A model generated the notes under the pieces. The model was not told the origin of the DNA. It was given only the letters and a program-made list of their open reading frames with translations, and did no database searches. Shown here piece by piece: positions 26,688 through 35,860 of a stretch of 64,000 bases of DNA (its first letter is position 1; each line of letters opens with the position of its first letter). The stretch covers positions 108,764 through 172,763 of the forward strand of contig CAJXOG010000007.1 in the NCBI GenBank assembly GCA_913057775.1, written 5' to 3'. The translations under genes were made by a program, and so were the position numbers. Source of the DNA: an uncultured Fodinibius sp. (GTDB taxonomy: Bacteria; Bacteroidota; Rhodothermia; Balneolales; Balneolaceae).

Positions 26688-27821
26688 TATTCCGTTTTAT
26701 CGGATGCCGAAATAGAGAGCAGATACTCGTTGATAAACTCATCGAGTTCGCCATCCATGACCGCATCAGTGTTAGAAGTTTCGTAATCAGTACGATGATC
26801 TTTCACCATATTGTAGGGATGGAATACATACGAACGTATTTGTGATCCCCATTCGATATCCTTTTTCGAATCTTCGAGCTTCTGCTTTTTGCGCTCTTTG
26901 ATCTGCTTTTCCAACTCATAAATCTTCGACTTAAGTAATGTCATCGCCTTTTCACGATTCTGTTTCTGGGACCGCTCCTGTTGACATTCAGAGACTACCC
27001 GTTGTTCGGTTCCATCAGATAGCTCCCCTTCCCATATAAGCCTGACAGCAGTCTCTGTTTTATTCACATGCTGACCGCCCGCGCCGCTGGCACGGAAACG
27101 CTGCAGCTCAACTTTACTTTCATCAATATCTACCTCGATAGTATCATCTACCAGTGGAGATACAAACACCGAGCAGAATGAGGTATGTCGGCGTGAGTTG
27201 CTATCAAAGGGAGAAATGCGAACCAATCGATGAACCCCGCTTTCCGCTTTCAAAAAGCCATAAGCGAACTCTCCCTCAACTTGTATCGTTGCACTTTTCA
27301 ATCCGGCGACATCGCCCTGCTGATATTCCATTACTGAAATCTCGCAATCATGTTTCTTTGCCCATCTCGTATACATGCGATACAACATTTCTGCCCAATC
27401 CTGACTTTCAGTGCCGCCAGCACCAGGGTTAAAAGTAAGAACAGCATCACGGTGATCATCATCACCGCGCAACATATTTCGCAGCTCAAGATCTTCAATA
27501 CCTTTCTCAAGCTTTTTGACCTCCTGTTGCAGCTCATCGTCTACGTCTTCCCCCTCATCCAGAAATTCCTGATAGACTTTAATGCTCTCGCGCAGCTCAT
27601 CCAGTCGGTCCCAGCTTTTGACCATACTTTTTTCATGATCAAGCTTTTTCATAATACGACGGGCTTCGTCGGGATCATCCCAAAAGCTAGGATCCTGCGT
27701 CTGCTCTTGAAGCTCGATAATGTTTACCTTGCGCTGATCATAGTCAAAGATACCCCCTGAGCGCATCCACGCGCTCAAATAATTCAGCAAGATGTTCCGA
27801 GTTGATCGTCGTTGTGCTCAC
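26687..27821 (-). CDS. prfB: Peptide chain release factor 2, with programmed +1 frameshift
   Basis: RF2 recognises UGA and UAA stops. The frame-0 piece starts with GTG at 27821 and reads 25 codons to an in-frame TGA at 27746-27744; the remainder (GGIFDYDQRK onward) is in the +1 frame. Joined, the protein is about 377 residues, close to the 365 of E. coli RF2. The stop-recognition SPF motif is in RISPFDSNSRRH and the peptidyl-hydrolysis GGQ is in RASGAGGQHVNKTETA. GTG is the only ordinary start codon before an upstream in-frame stop. It is followed by coaE. Confidence 0.96.
27743..27758 (-). other. Programmed +1 ribosomal frameshift site in prfB
   Basis: The minus-strand sequence is AGGGGGTATCTTTGAC, identical to the classical E. 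coli prfB site: an internal Shine-Dalgarno-like AGGGGG, the slippery CTT and the UGA with a following C. When RF2 is scarce the ribosome slips at CTT and the full protein is made, so RF2 controls its own level. Confidence 0.97.
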
Positions 27822-27862
27822 AATAATTCTTCTTTTTATTCAAGTTTCAACTTTTACTACAA

Positions 27863-28117
27863 TTACTTCCGTCCCAATTTGCCCAGGATATATCCCAATG
27901 CAATACCGCCTACAAATCCAATAAGCACGCCTTCTTCAGGATGAGAACGAACATAACGTCGTGCTTCGCGATAATCCCTGTTAATCTCGTCTTCGAGCTC
28001 GTCTCGTTCTTTCTTCAAACGATCAATCAGTTTTTTATAGCCTTTAATTTTTTCACGTTTTTTCTCTTCGGTTGTTGCTTCACTCTTCTCTTTCGATTTT
28101 TCGTTGTTAGCAGCCAT
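27863..28117 (-). CDS. Small DUF883/ElaB-like membrane-anchored protein
   Basis: 84 residues: a Lys/Glu-rich N-terminal half (helical, probably coiled coil, residues about 10-55), then RRYVRSHPEEGVLIGFVGGIALGYILGKLGRK. The ending, V-x-x-x-P-E-x-x-x then a glycine-zipper membrane segment, matches the ElaB/YqjD/DUF883 type, which in E. coli anchors to the inner membrane and binds ribosomes in stationary phase. The role here is inferred from that resemblance. Confidence 0.75.
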   Translation of the reverse strand: MAANNEKSKEKSEATTEEKKREKIKGYKKLIDRLKKERDELEDEINRDYREARRYVRSHPEEGVLIGFVGGIALGYILGKLGRK

Positions 28118-28145
28118 AATCGTAATTCTTTATTTTAGGATTACT

Positions 28146-28153
28146 CAAAGATA
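28146..28153 (-). promoter_or_regulatory. Possible -7 element upstream of the ElaB-like gene
   Basis: The exact octamer TATCTTTG on the minus strand, 28 bp before the ATG at 28117. The expected -33 TTG is not present at 20 bases (AGT instead), so this is a weaker candidate than the other promoters listed. Confidence 0.35.
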
Positions 28154-28261
28154 CAAATTCTACATCGAATCACACTTTTAAATCATATTTTTTTGCTATC
28201 AAAAACTCCCAAAAAGTGGATTCATATTATTTACATATGGAAACTATATTTTTAACACTCC

Positions 28262-29428
28262 ATGAGATCAATATCCGACATTGTACAACAGCTCCAGCGC
28301 CGTTTCTTTGATACTATAGTCTCCGGCAACCTAGTGTACAATACCTGCTGGGAGGACCCGCGGATAGATAGAGCACTGCTTAACCTCGATTCTGAAAGCG
28401 ATATCCTGATGCTTACCAGCGCCGGTGATAACGCGCTGGATTATCTGCTTGATGATGTTAACCATATACAATGTGTTGATATCAATCCCACCCAAAATGC
28501 TTTATTGAAATTAAAAAAAGCTATATTTAAAAATGGCAACCATACGTTGTTGTGGAACTTTTTTGGTGAAGGGCAAAAATCCGGAGCCGAACTCATCTAC
28601 CATCAACAACTAAGACCATTATTACCAAAGCAAGCACAGCAATTCTGGGATCGAAATATCCAAAGCTTTAGTTCCGGATCTAAAAATGAGGGCTTTTACT
28701 TTAGCGGTACTTCCGGAAAAGTGGCTCATGCGATTTTTAATCAGCTTCAACGAAAAGAGTTAATACCGGCTGTTGAGAATCTTTTATCCGCCAACAGCTT
28801 AGAAGAACAAGCATACTATTTTCATGAAATTGAACCGCAGCTCTGGAATCCCTTTTCGGAATGGCTTATTAGTCGTCATGCTACCATGACAATGCTTGGT
28901 GTTCCAGCAAGTCAACGCAAGATGATTAAACAGCAATACGAAGACGGACTGTTGGAATTCATTCGCCAATCCTTACGTCAGGTATTCACAAAGTTACCTA
29001 TCAGGGATAATTACTTTTGGCGCGTTTATCTTACGGGGCACTACACCCCTGACTGTTGTCCCAACTATCTGCTTGAAAAAAACTTCCGGACTTTACGAAA
29101 CCGCATTCACCGCATTGAAACCCAAACATCCTCCCTGTTGCAAGCCCTGCAAAGAAGCACCAAAACCTACTCTCATTTTGTGTTACTGGATCATCAGGAC
29201 TGGATGGCATTTACACAACCTGAACAACTTGCCAAACAATGGAGACAATTACTGGATCATGCCCAAAGTGGTGCTCGCATTTTATTTCGTTCATCCATGC
29301 CTAAACCCAATTTCCTGCCGGAGTTCGTCTTTGAAAACGTTAGCTTTCATCCAAACACAACAGAACCTTTGCATGAGAAGGATCGCGTGGGAACCTACGA
29401 ATCAACACATCTTGCCACCGTATTATGA
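28262..29428 (+). CDS. btaA: BtaA-like S-adenosylmethionine:diacylglycerol 3-amino-3-carboxypropyltransferase
   Basis: A 388-residue DUF3419 protein. The N-terminal GNLVYNTCWEDPRIDRALL and ILMLTSAGDNALDYLLD followed by CVDINPTQNALLKLK match the BtaA family, which transfers the aminocarboxypropyl group of SAM to diacylglycerol, the first step of the betaine lipid DGTS. Its stop overlaps the start of a methyltransferase gene (ATGA at 29425), the same pairing as btaA-btaB elsewhere. No membrane segments are evident. The function is inferred from family and context. Confidence 0.85.
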   Translation: MRSISDIVQQLQRRFFDTIVSGNLVYNTCWEDPRIDRALLNLDSESDILMLTSAGDNALDYLLDDVNHIQCVDINPTQNALLKLKKAIFKNGNHTLLWNFFGEGQKSGAELIYHQQLRPLLPKQAQQFWDRNIQSFSSGSKNEGFYFSGTSGKVAHAIFNQLQRKELIPAVENLLSANSLEEQAYYFHEIEPQLWNPFSEWLISRHATMTMLGVPASQRKMIKQQYEDGLLEFIRQSLRQVFTKLPIRDNYFWRVYLTGHYTPDCCPNYLLEKNFRTLRNRIHRIETQTSSLLQALQRSTKTYSHFVLLDHQDWMAFTQPEQLAKQWRQLLDHAQSGARILFRSSMPKPNFLPEFVFENVSFHPNTTEPLHEKDRVGTYESTHLATVL

Positions 29429-30060
29429 GCAACACATCTGAGATCCCCTTAACTGAGAATAATGCAAGAAATGTTGCCCAATATTATCGACGTCACTCCC
29501 AAATATATGACGCTACCCGATGGAGTTTTTTATTCGGACGAACGAGACTCATAGAACAAATCCATGCTTTACCGAATAATCCCAAAATTTTAGAAGTGGG
29601 ATGCGGCACAGGCAAAAACCTTATCCAGCTAAAACAGAAGTATGCTGATGCATCCATTACCGGTGTTGATCTCTCTCCTGATATGCTTGAAAAAGCTAAG
29701 AACAAAATCACAGATTCTTCTATTATCCTAAAAAGGATGCGTTACGGTTCTGGCAATCTAAATACAGAAAACTACGACCTCATTTTACTCTCCTACTCAC
29801 TAACCATGATGGGAGCAGAATATCCGCATATAATAACAGCACTTAAAAATGATCTCAACACAGATGGATGTCTTGCCGTGGTTGATTTCCATACTTCTCC
29901 TTTTTCTTGGTTTCGAAAATGGATGGAAATGAATCATGTGGATTTTGAGGGTAGTCTGTATTCTCTTTTAGGAGAAAATTTCACATCAATGCACACGAAT
30001 ATTCACCAGGCCTATCTCGGGCTTTGGAACTATTTCCTGTTTATAGGGAAACAAAATTAG
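29425..30060 (+). CDS. btaB: BtaB-like SAM-dependent N-methyltransferase
   Basis: A 211-residue class I methyltransferase. SAM motif I is ILEVGCGTGKNL, followed by ITGVDLSPDMLEKA. The N-terminal AQYYRRHSQIYDATRWSFLFGRTRLI resembles BtaB proteins, which add three methyl groups to diacylglyceryl homoserine to complete DGTS. It overlaps btaA by four bases, giving translational coupling. Other SAM methyltransferases share the fold, so the assignment leans on the pairing. Confidence 0.82.
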   Translation: MSNTSEIPLTENNARNVAQYYRRHSQIYDATRWSFLFGRTRLIEQIHALPNNPKILEVGCGTGKNLIQLKQKYADASITGVDLSPDMLEKAKNKITDSSIILKRMRYGSGNLNTENYDLILLSYSLTMMGAEYPHIITALKNDLNTDGCLAVVDFHTSPFSWFRKWMEMNHVDFEGSLYSLLGENFTSMHTNIHQAYLGLWNYFLFIGKQN

Positions 30061-30110
30061 TTGCTATTTAAGAATGAGTTCATCTGAAGCTTTTCTTATC
30101 TTAGCCAGCT

Positions 30111-30737
30111 ATGGAAAAAATTGAGAAACAGATCGCACAAATAAAACAAGAGCTTGACGAATCACCCAACGACGGCGACCTGCTTAACGAATTGGGCATT
30201 GGATATCACATGCTCGGAGACTATGATCAGGCCATAGAGTACTATCAACAGGCACTTAACCGGCAACCCAAAGCTGTCAAGATTCATTTTAACCTTGCCA
30301 ATACTTTTTATGAAAAAAAGGATATTGAAAAAGCCATCAATCATTATATGAATGCGCTGGATATTAAGCCTGATTATGTACCGGCCTTAAATAATCTCGC
30401 TGATATCTATGAGTTGGCGAATGAAGATGAAAAAGCCCTGGAATTATTTGAGTATATCACTGAGATAAACCCCGAAGATCCCTTGGGTTATTTCAATTTG
30501 GGTAACCATCATCTACGCAACAATGATAGCCTGGAAGCGGGACGATGCTACAAAAAAGCCATAGAGCTGGATCCCGAATTCCACGAGGCCTATAATAATA
30601 TTGGCTTTTTGTTAAAACATTTGGAGCAATACGAAGAGGCCATTTCTTATTTTGAGCAGTGCCTGGAAATTGAACCCGATTATGAGCCGGCGAAAAAAGA
30701 TTTAGAAGCCTGCAAAAAAGCATTGCAAAACTCCTGA
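30111..30737 (+). CDS. Tetratricopeptide-repeat protein
   Basis: 208 residues made almost wholly of TPR units: repeats such as YHMLGDYDQAIEYYQQAL, FYEKKDIEKAINHYMNALDIKPDY, IYELANEDEKALELFEYI and LLKHLEQYEEAISYFEQCLEIEPDY follow each other at about 34-residue spacing, five units in all. No signal peptide or extra domain is visible. It is a protein-interaction scaffold with unknown partners; it follows btaB by 50 bp and may be in that transcript. Confidence 0.88.
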   Translation: MEKIEKQIAQIKQELDESPNDGDLLNELGIGYHMLGDYDQAIEYYQQALNRQPKAVKIHFNLANTFYEKKDIEKAINHYMNALDIKPDYVPALNNLADIYELANEDEKALELFEYITEINPEDPLGYFNLGNHHLRNNDSLEAGRCYKKAIELDPEFHEAYNNIGFLLKHLEQYEEAISYFEQCLEIEPDYEPAKKDLEACKKALQNS

Positions 30738-30807
30738 GTTGGAACATTATAGCTCATCCATGCTATAATAGTAACGTTATTTTGAACAAACTAACTCAGA
30801 ATTTTCT

Positions 30808-31293
30808 ATGAAAAACGTTGCTAAACTACTATCGCTGGGCTTTGCACTAATGTTAATTACAACAACTGCTTTTGCTCAAAACCAACCTACCGACAGTAAT
30901 TTTGGTCTTACAGCTTCTTTGCAAGGCAATCAAACCAACTTACAAATACCTATCTGGTTGAATGACAATATTACCATTGCCCCTGTTTTTGGGATCAATC
31001 ATCAGCAAGACAGTTTTACGTCAATCAACCTGGGTGTGGCACCGCGGTTTTATCAAGATATGGGATCTAACTTTGCCACTTATCTTGGAGCACGTGGCAT
31101 TCTGCAGCGCACATCCCCTGAAGTTGGTCCCGAAGACACTGATTTTCTACTCGGTGCAACCGGAGGTGGAGAATATTTCTTGGGTAATCATTTCAGCATT
31201 GGAGTAGAAGCACAACTCAATTTCTTGATTAACGATAACGGTGGTGACCGTCTTTCAACAGGCGCCGCTTTAATGGGAACCTACTACTTCTAA
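30808..31293 (+). CDS. Small outer-membrane beta-barrel-type protein
   Basis: 161 residues with a clear signal peptide (MKNVAKLLSLGFALMLITTTAFAQ, cleavage after AFAQ). The mature part has alternating polar/hydrophobic stretches and glycines (SINLGVAPRFYQDM, FATYLGARGIL, FSIGVEAQLNFLI) and ends in YYF, a terminal aromatic typical of outer membrane barrels. It resembles OmpW/porin-like small barrels, but I cannot name the family. A terminator follows directly. Confidence 0.7.
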   Translation: MKNVAKLLSLGFALMLITTTAFAQNQPTDSNFGLTASLQGNQTNLQIPIWLNDNITIAPVFGINHQQDSFTSINLGVAPRFYQDMGSNFATYLGARGILQRTSPEVGPEDTDFLLGATGGGEYFLGNHFSIGVEAQLNFLINDNGGDRLSTGAALMGTYYF

Positions 31294-31316
31294 TCAGATC
31301 TGAATACCGTATCAAT

Positions 31317-31344
31317 AAGCCGCCTTAACCGGGCGGCTTTTTTA
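31317..31344 (+). terminator. Intrinsic terminator after the barrel protein gene
   Basis: AAGCCGCC (31317-31324) pairs with GGCGGCTT (31332-31339), followed by six T in the plus direction. It lies 24 bp after the stop at 31293. Confidence 0.93.
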
Positions 31345-31415
31345 TTTGGGATACAAATAATTTTAGACTACAATTGTTTCATAATCAGGTATTTAACTAT
31401 TCGGGCTATAAGATT

Positions 31416-31802
31416 ATGAGAAAAGTTATAGGCGTTGGTGGAATCTTTTTTAAGGCTGAAAATCCCAAAGAATTAGCATCGTGGTACAAAGCCCATCTTG
31501 GTGTCCCCATTGATGAAAATTATGGCGGATACACATTTAACTGGAACAATAATACCGAACGCCCCTCCAAAGGATATACCATCTGGAGTCCATTCAATAA
31601 CAATACCGATTACCTTGAGCCCAGCAAGAAAGATTTTATGTTCAATTTTATTGTGGATGATCTGAAGGCGCTAGTCGAGGTATTACAGTCGGACGAGATT
31701 AACCTAATCGGAGGAATCGAAGATACTGAATTTGGATTGTTTGCCTGGATTATGGATCCGGAAGGGAATAAGGTTGAACTTTGGGAGCCTGTGGAAGAAT
31801 AA
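31416..31802 (+). CDS. VOC (glyoxalase/bleomycin-resistance fold) family protein
   Basis: A 128-residue single-domain protein: VIGVGGIFFKAENPKELASWYKAHLG at the start and IMDPEGNKVELWEPVEE at the end are the two ends of a VOC fold. The metal-binding Glu in VELWE is kept. Function within the superfamily (lyase, dioxygenase, binding) cannot be told. The ATG at 31416 is preferred to one at 31374 because the family begins at this point. It stands alone between two other plus-strand genes. Confidence 0.85.
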   Translation: MRKVIGVGGIFFKAENPKELASWYKAHLGVPIDENYGGYTFNWNNNTERPSKGYTIWSPFNNNTDYLEPSKKDFMFNFIVDDLKALVEVLQSDEINLIGGIEDTEFGLFAWIMDPEGNKVELWEPVEE

Positions 31803-31919
31803 CTCTTACTAAAATTCCTCAGTTTTTTTCTACCCTTTAAATGGTCACCATAACATTGCAACTTTGCTTGTTTGTTAATTAGTTACTAGAAATTGATTTC
31901 TTCCAAACTCTACTATCTT

Positions 31920-34900
31920 ATGAAAAAATTAGCTGCCACTTTTCTTTGGACCATCACAGCCCTGTTAATACTCACTCCGGCTGCGGATGTTTTTGCCCAA
32001 GATGAAAGCACCCGGCTTCTGCGGGAACCTACAATAAGCGAAGATCACATCGTTTTTGTTTATGCCAACGATTTATGGATAACCGATCGCGATGGTGGTG
32101 AAGCTCGTAGGCTTACTAGCGGAAAAGGCGGCGAAACGCAGCCCCACTTTTCTCCTGATGGCTCTAAAATTGCCTTTACAGCACAGTACGACGGCAACAC
32201 TGATGTTTATGTGATATCAGCAGAAGGCGGTCAGGCTAAAAGATTAACTTGGCATCCCGGAGATGACAAAGTAACTGGATGGACACCCAATGGGGAAAAA
32301 GTACTTTTTATTTCTGGAAGAAAAGGACATCCCACACAAGAAACTACCTTCTATACCGTAAGTCTTGATGGCGAACTTCCCCAGAAACATAAAATTCCCC
32401 GGGCAGCAGCGGGGGCTTTTTCCAATGATGGCACCCACATTGCGTATCAGCCTGTTAGTCTCTCGGATAGCGAATGGCGGAACTATCGGGGTGGTCAAGC
32501 AAAACCTATCTGGGTGGTAAATCTTGAAACAAATAACCTGCAAAGAACGCCTCGCGTTAACAAAGAGCGACATATAAATCCTATATGGCTGGATGACAAA
32601 GTCTATTTTCTATCGGAGCGAGATTATACGATGAATATATGGTCATACGATCCGCAAACCGATCAAAGTGAGCAGCAGACCTTCCACTCCCAATTTGATG
32701 TAAAAAACCTTGATGCCGGCGGTGGGACTATCGTATACGAACAAGGCGGCTACATTTATGAGCTTAATCCGGAAACGGGTAATCACAAGAAAATTGAAAT
32801 TCATGTTAAGGGTGATATGACGCAGGCTCGGCCTCGTTGGGTGGATGTCCAGCCCACTCAACTTGATAATGCCTCGCTATCGCCCACCGGTGAGCGAGCA
32901 CTGTTTCAGTATCGCGGCGAAGTTATTTCCGTTCCTAAAGAAAAAGGTAGCTGGCGTAATCTTACTAAAAGTTCAGGAGTAGCTAATCGATATCCCGCTT
33001 GGTCTCCTGATGGGCAAAAAGTTGCATGGTTTTCTGATAAAAGCGGAGAATATCAGCTTTATGTTTCTGATCAAAAGGGACTCGAAAAACCGCGGAAAAT
33101 TGACCTACCCGAGCCGACATTTTTCTATGAACCAAAATGGTCTCCCGATGGAGAATATATTGCTTATACCGATACCCACTTTCGGCTTTGGTATGTGAAC
33201 ACTCAAACGGGCGAAGCATCCCAAATTGACACTGACGGTTATGCGCATCCCAACCGGACGATGCATCCTCAATGGTCACCGGATAGCCAGTGGATAGCAT
33301 ACGCCAAGCGTTTATCAAGCCAATATCACGTAATCAAAGTGTATAATGTAGAAACGGGCAATAGGTATCAAATTACTGATGGTATGGCCGATTCCATTGA
33401 TCCTGTTTGGGATAAAAGCGGCAAATATATCTACTTTCTATCCAGCACTGATTTTGGTCTTAATACCGGGTGGCTGGATATGAGTTCGTATGATATGTCG
33501 ACTACAAGAGGACTTTATGTAGTTATGCTGGACGACAATACGAAATCTCCATTTTTGCCCGAGAGTGATGAGGAGCCTGTTCCGGAAAATGGTAACGATG
33601 AGAATGGGAATGCGGATACGGCAGATGAAGAACCCGAAGTAACCATTGATCCTGAGGGCATTAAAGATCGAATCGTAGCTGCTGATATTCCTCAAAAAAA
33701 TTATACGGGATTGATTAAAGGACCCGTGGGTCATGTATTTTATGAAGAAAATGTACCCGATCAGCCCGGGATCACCTTACATCGATACAATATTGAGGAC
33801 AGAAAATCTGAAGCGTTCCTCTCTCCTATTCAGGGAGCCACCGTTTCTCATGACCGCAAGAACCTCCTATATCGCAGTGGAGAAACCTGGGGCATAGTGT
33901 CAACGGTAGGTGGACCACAAAATCCCGGTGATGGCAAAATTGATGTCAACGGAATCCGCATTCGTGTTGAACCTGAAAAAGAATGGCATCAAATCTTCCG
34001 CGAAGGATGGCGCTTTCAGCGTGATTTTCTCTACGTGGATAATGTACACGGTGCCCCCTGGCAAAAAATATATGACTGGTACAGCCCGTGGGTCGATCAT
34101 ATTCATCACCGTTCAGACTTAAGTTATCTAATCGACATTCTTGGCGGTGAGGTCTCGGTCGGTCACTCATTCAATTTTGGCGGGGATTATCCCGAAGTCG
34201 ATGAGGTTTCCATTGGGCTTTTGGGCGCTGATCTTGAACGGGCCAATGGGCGATATCGCATCAAAAAAATATATACCGACGAGAACTGGAACCCGGATCT
34301 GCATGCGCCACTGGCACAGCCGGGTATCGATATTCAAGAAGGAGATTATATTCTTGCTGTCAATGGTCAAGAATTGGAGGCCCCGACAAATCCCTTTAGC
34401 CTATTTGAGGGAACAGCCGATCGCAACACGATATTGACAATCAATGATGAGCCGTCGATGGAAGGTGCAAAGGAAGTTTCTGTCAAGCCCACTGCCAATG
34501 AAGGAGAGCTCAGGACACGCAATTGGGTTGAAAGTAATCGTCGTAAGGTTGATGAGATGTCAGACGGAAGGCTTGCCTATGTCTGGTTACCAAATACGGC
34601 ACAAGCCGGATATAATGCATTTAACCGCTACTACTTTGCCCAGCAGCACAAAGATGGAATCGTCGTTGATGAGAGAAATAATGGCGGTGGATCAGCCGCC
34701 GACTACATGATTGATGTCATGGATCGCGAACTGTTGGGATATTTTAACAGTAAAACCGGGGATAAATTTCCGCCTTTTACGACACCAATGGCCGGACTTT
34801 GGGGACCCAAGGTAATGGTCATCAATGAAAGTGCCGGTTCCGGTGGAGATCTCTTACCCTATATGTTCCGACAGAAAGAAATCGGTCCATTAATTGGCAC

Positions 34901-35207
34901 CCGTACCTGGGGCGGGCTTGTAGGCATCTGGGATACTCCACAATTCATAGACGGTGGCGGTATGACCGCTCCACGCGGCGGCTTCTTTAACACCGAAGGA
35001 GAATGGGATGTCGAAGGCGAAGGTGTCAGTCCTGATATACAGGTCATACAGCGACCGAACAGCATCATTGAAGGTAACGATCCGCAACTTCAACGCGCTG
35101 TAAAAGAGGCTCTCAATCTGCTTGAAACCAAAAATGTGGAGTTAGAAAAAGAGCCCGAACCACCCGTCTTATGGAAACGCGCCGAAGAAACCGAGGGATG
35201 GAATTGA
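31920..35207 (+). CDS. Tricorn-type S41 family peptidase, exported
   Basis: A 1095-residue protein. A signal peptide (MKKLAATFLWTITALLILTP, Ala-rich to FAQ) precedes two WD40/TolB-like propellers (about residues 30-570) with repeated DG/SPDG motifs (FSPDGSKIAF, WSPDGQKVAW, WSPDGEYIAY). An acidic Asn/Glu-rich linker (about 548-580), a helical region, a PDZ-like domain (about 770-860) and the S41 catalytic domain follow. NESAGSGGD puts the likely nucleophile Ser at about 974, matching tricorn's GSDGD. Tricorn-type enzymes degrade peptides; this one is exported, unlike archaeal tricorn. Met at 31920 is chosen because the signal peptide starts there. Confidence 0.93.
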   Translation: MKKLAATFLWTITALLILTPAADVFAQDESTRLLREPTISEDHIVFVYANDLWITDRDGGEARRLTSGKGGETQPHFSPDGSKIAFTAQYDGNTDVYVISAEGGQAKRLTWHPGDDKVTGWTPNGEKVLFISGRKGHPTQETTFYTVSLDGELPQKHKIPRAAAGAFSNDGTHIAYQPVSLSDSEWRNYRGGQAKPIWVVNLETNNLQRTPRVNKERHINPIWLDDKVYFLSERDYTMNIWSYDPQTDQSEQQTFHSQFDVKNLDAGGGTIVYEQGGYIYELNPETGNHKKIEIHVKGDMTQARPRWVDVQPTQLDNASLSPTGERALFQYRGEVISVPKEKGSWRNLTKSSGVANRYPAWSPDGQKVAWFSDKSGEYQLYVSDQKGLEKPRKIDLPEPTFFYEPKWSPDGEYIAYTDTHFRLWYVNTQTGEASQIDTDGYAHPNRTMHPQWSPDSQWIAYAKRLSSQYHVIKVYNVETGNRYQITDGMADSIDPVWDKSGKYIYFLSSTDFGLNTGWLDMSSYDMSTTRGLYVVMLDDNTKSPFLPESDEEPVPENGNDENGNADTADEEPEVTIDPEGIKDRIVAADIPQKNYTGLIKGPVGHVFYEENVPDQPGITLHRYNIEDRKSEAFLSPIQGATVSHDRKNLLYRSGETWGIVSTVGGPQNPGDGKIDVNGIRIRVEPEKEWHQIFREGWRFQRDFLYVDNVHGAPWQKIYDWYSPWVDHIHHRSDLSYLIDILGGEVSVGHSFNFGGDYPEVDEVSIGLLGADLERANGRYRIKKIYTDENWNPDLHAPLAQPGIDIQEGDYILAVNGQELEAPTNPFSLFEGTADRNTILTINDEPSMEGAKEVSVKPTANEGELRTRNWVESNRRKVDEMSDGRLAYVWLPNTAQAGYNAFNRYYFAQQHKDGIVVDERNNGGGSAADYMIDVMDRELLGYFNSKTGDKFPPFTTPMAGLWGPKVMVINESAGSGGDLLPYMFRQKEIGPLIGTRTWGGLVGIWDTPQFIDGGGMTAPRGGFFNTEGEWDVEGEGVSPDIQVIQRPNSIIEGNDPQLQRAVKEALNLLETKNVELEKEPEPPVLWKRAEETEGWN

Positions 35208-35227
35208 CGCTCATAAATGAAAAATTA

Positions 35228-35257
35228 AAGCCCGGCCAAGTGCCGGGCTTTTCTATT
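35228..35257 (+). terminator. Intrinsic terminator after the tricorn-type gene
   Basis: AAGCCCGGC (35228-35236) pairs with GCCGGGCTT (35242-35250) over a 5-base loop, followed by TTTTCTATTT. It starts 21 bp after the stop. Confidence 0.92.
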
Positions 35258-35347
35258 TAAATTACACCAAGTAGTAAACGTAATAAGCATTGGCACCTAG
35301 AATTTTCTACCTTTACCTTTCAGTATTTTGAAGTAAATAACCTGATT

Positions 35348-35716
35348 ATGCAATTTTTTAGTCGAAAACTAATAAAACCCCAGGATCTGAATGCCCATGG
35401 AACCTTGTTTGGGGGCACGGTACTAAGCTGGGTTGATGAAGAATCAGCAATATTTGTTACTTGTCAGCTCGATAAAGGCAATATTGTTACCAAATATATG
35501 TCCGAAATTGATTTCGTTAGCTCGGCGGGCCTCGGAGACATTATCGAAATTGGTATGGAAACAGTAAAGTTCGGCACAAGCTCAATAACAGTCCGATGCG
35601 AAGTGCGCCACAAATTCACAAAAGAAACTATTATCAAGATTGATAAAATTGTATTTGTACATCTTGTAGATGGGAAACCGGCGCCTCATGGAATTAATGA
35701 ACCTCAAAACGAATAG
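35348..35716 (+). CDS. Acyl-CoA thioesterase (YciA/BACH hotdog type)
   Basis: A 122-residue hotdog-fold protein. It has the family start LIKPQDLNAHGTLFGGTVLSWVDEESAI with the catalytic-site N-x-H-G-T-LFGG pattern, IDFVSSAGLGDIIEIG and a closing FVHLVDGKPAPHGI. Members hydrolyse acyl-CoA esters; the substrate here is not evident. It is a single plus-strand gene with no partner. Confidence 0.9.
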   Translation: MQFFSRKLIKPQDLNAHGTLFGGTVLSWVDEESAIFVTCQLDKGNIVTKYMSEIDFVSSAGLGDIIEIGMETVKFGTSSITVRCEVRHKFTKETIIKIDKIVFVHLVDGKPAPHGINEPQNE

Positions 35717-35860
35717 CATATTTAAATTCTCTAATATGAGTGAGAATGTAATAATATTTAAGCTTATTCAATTTCATTTTGTTAATTTTGGGATGCATTA
35801 TTTACAGACGGTGCTAAATACGTTAGTAAAAGCAATATCATCTAAGACAGGAGATTGTAC

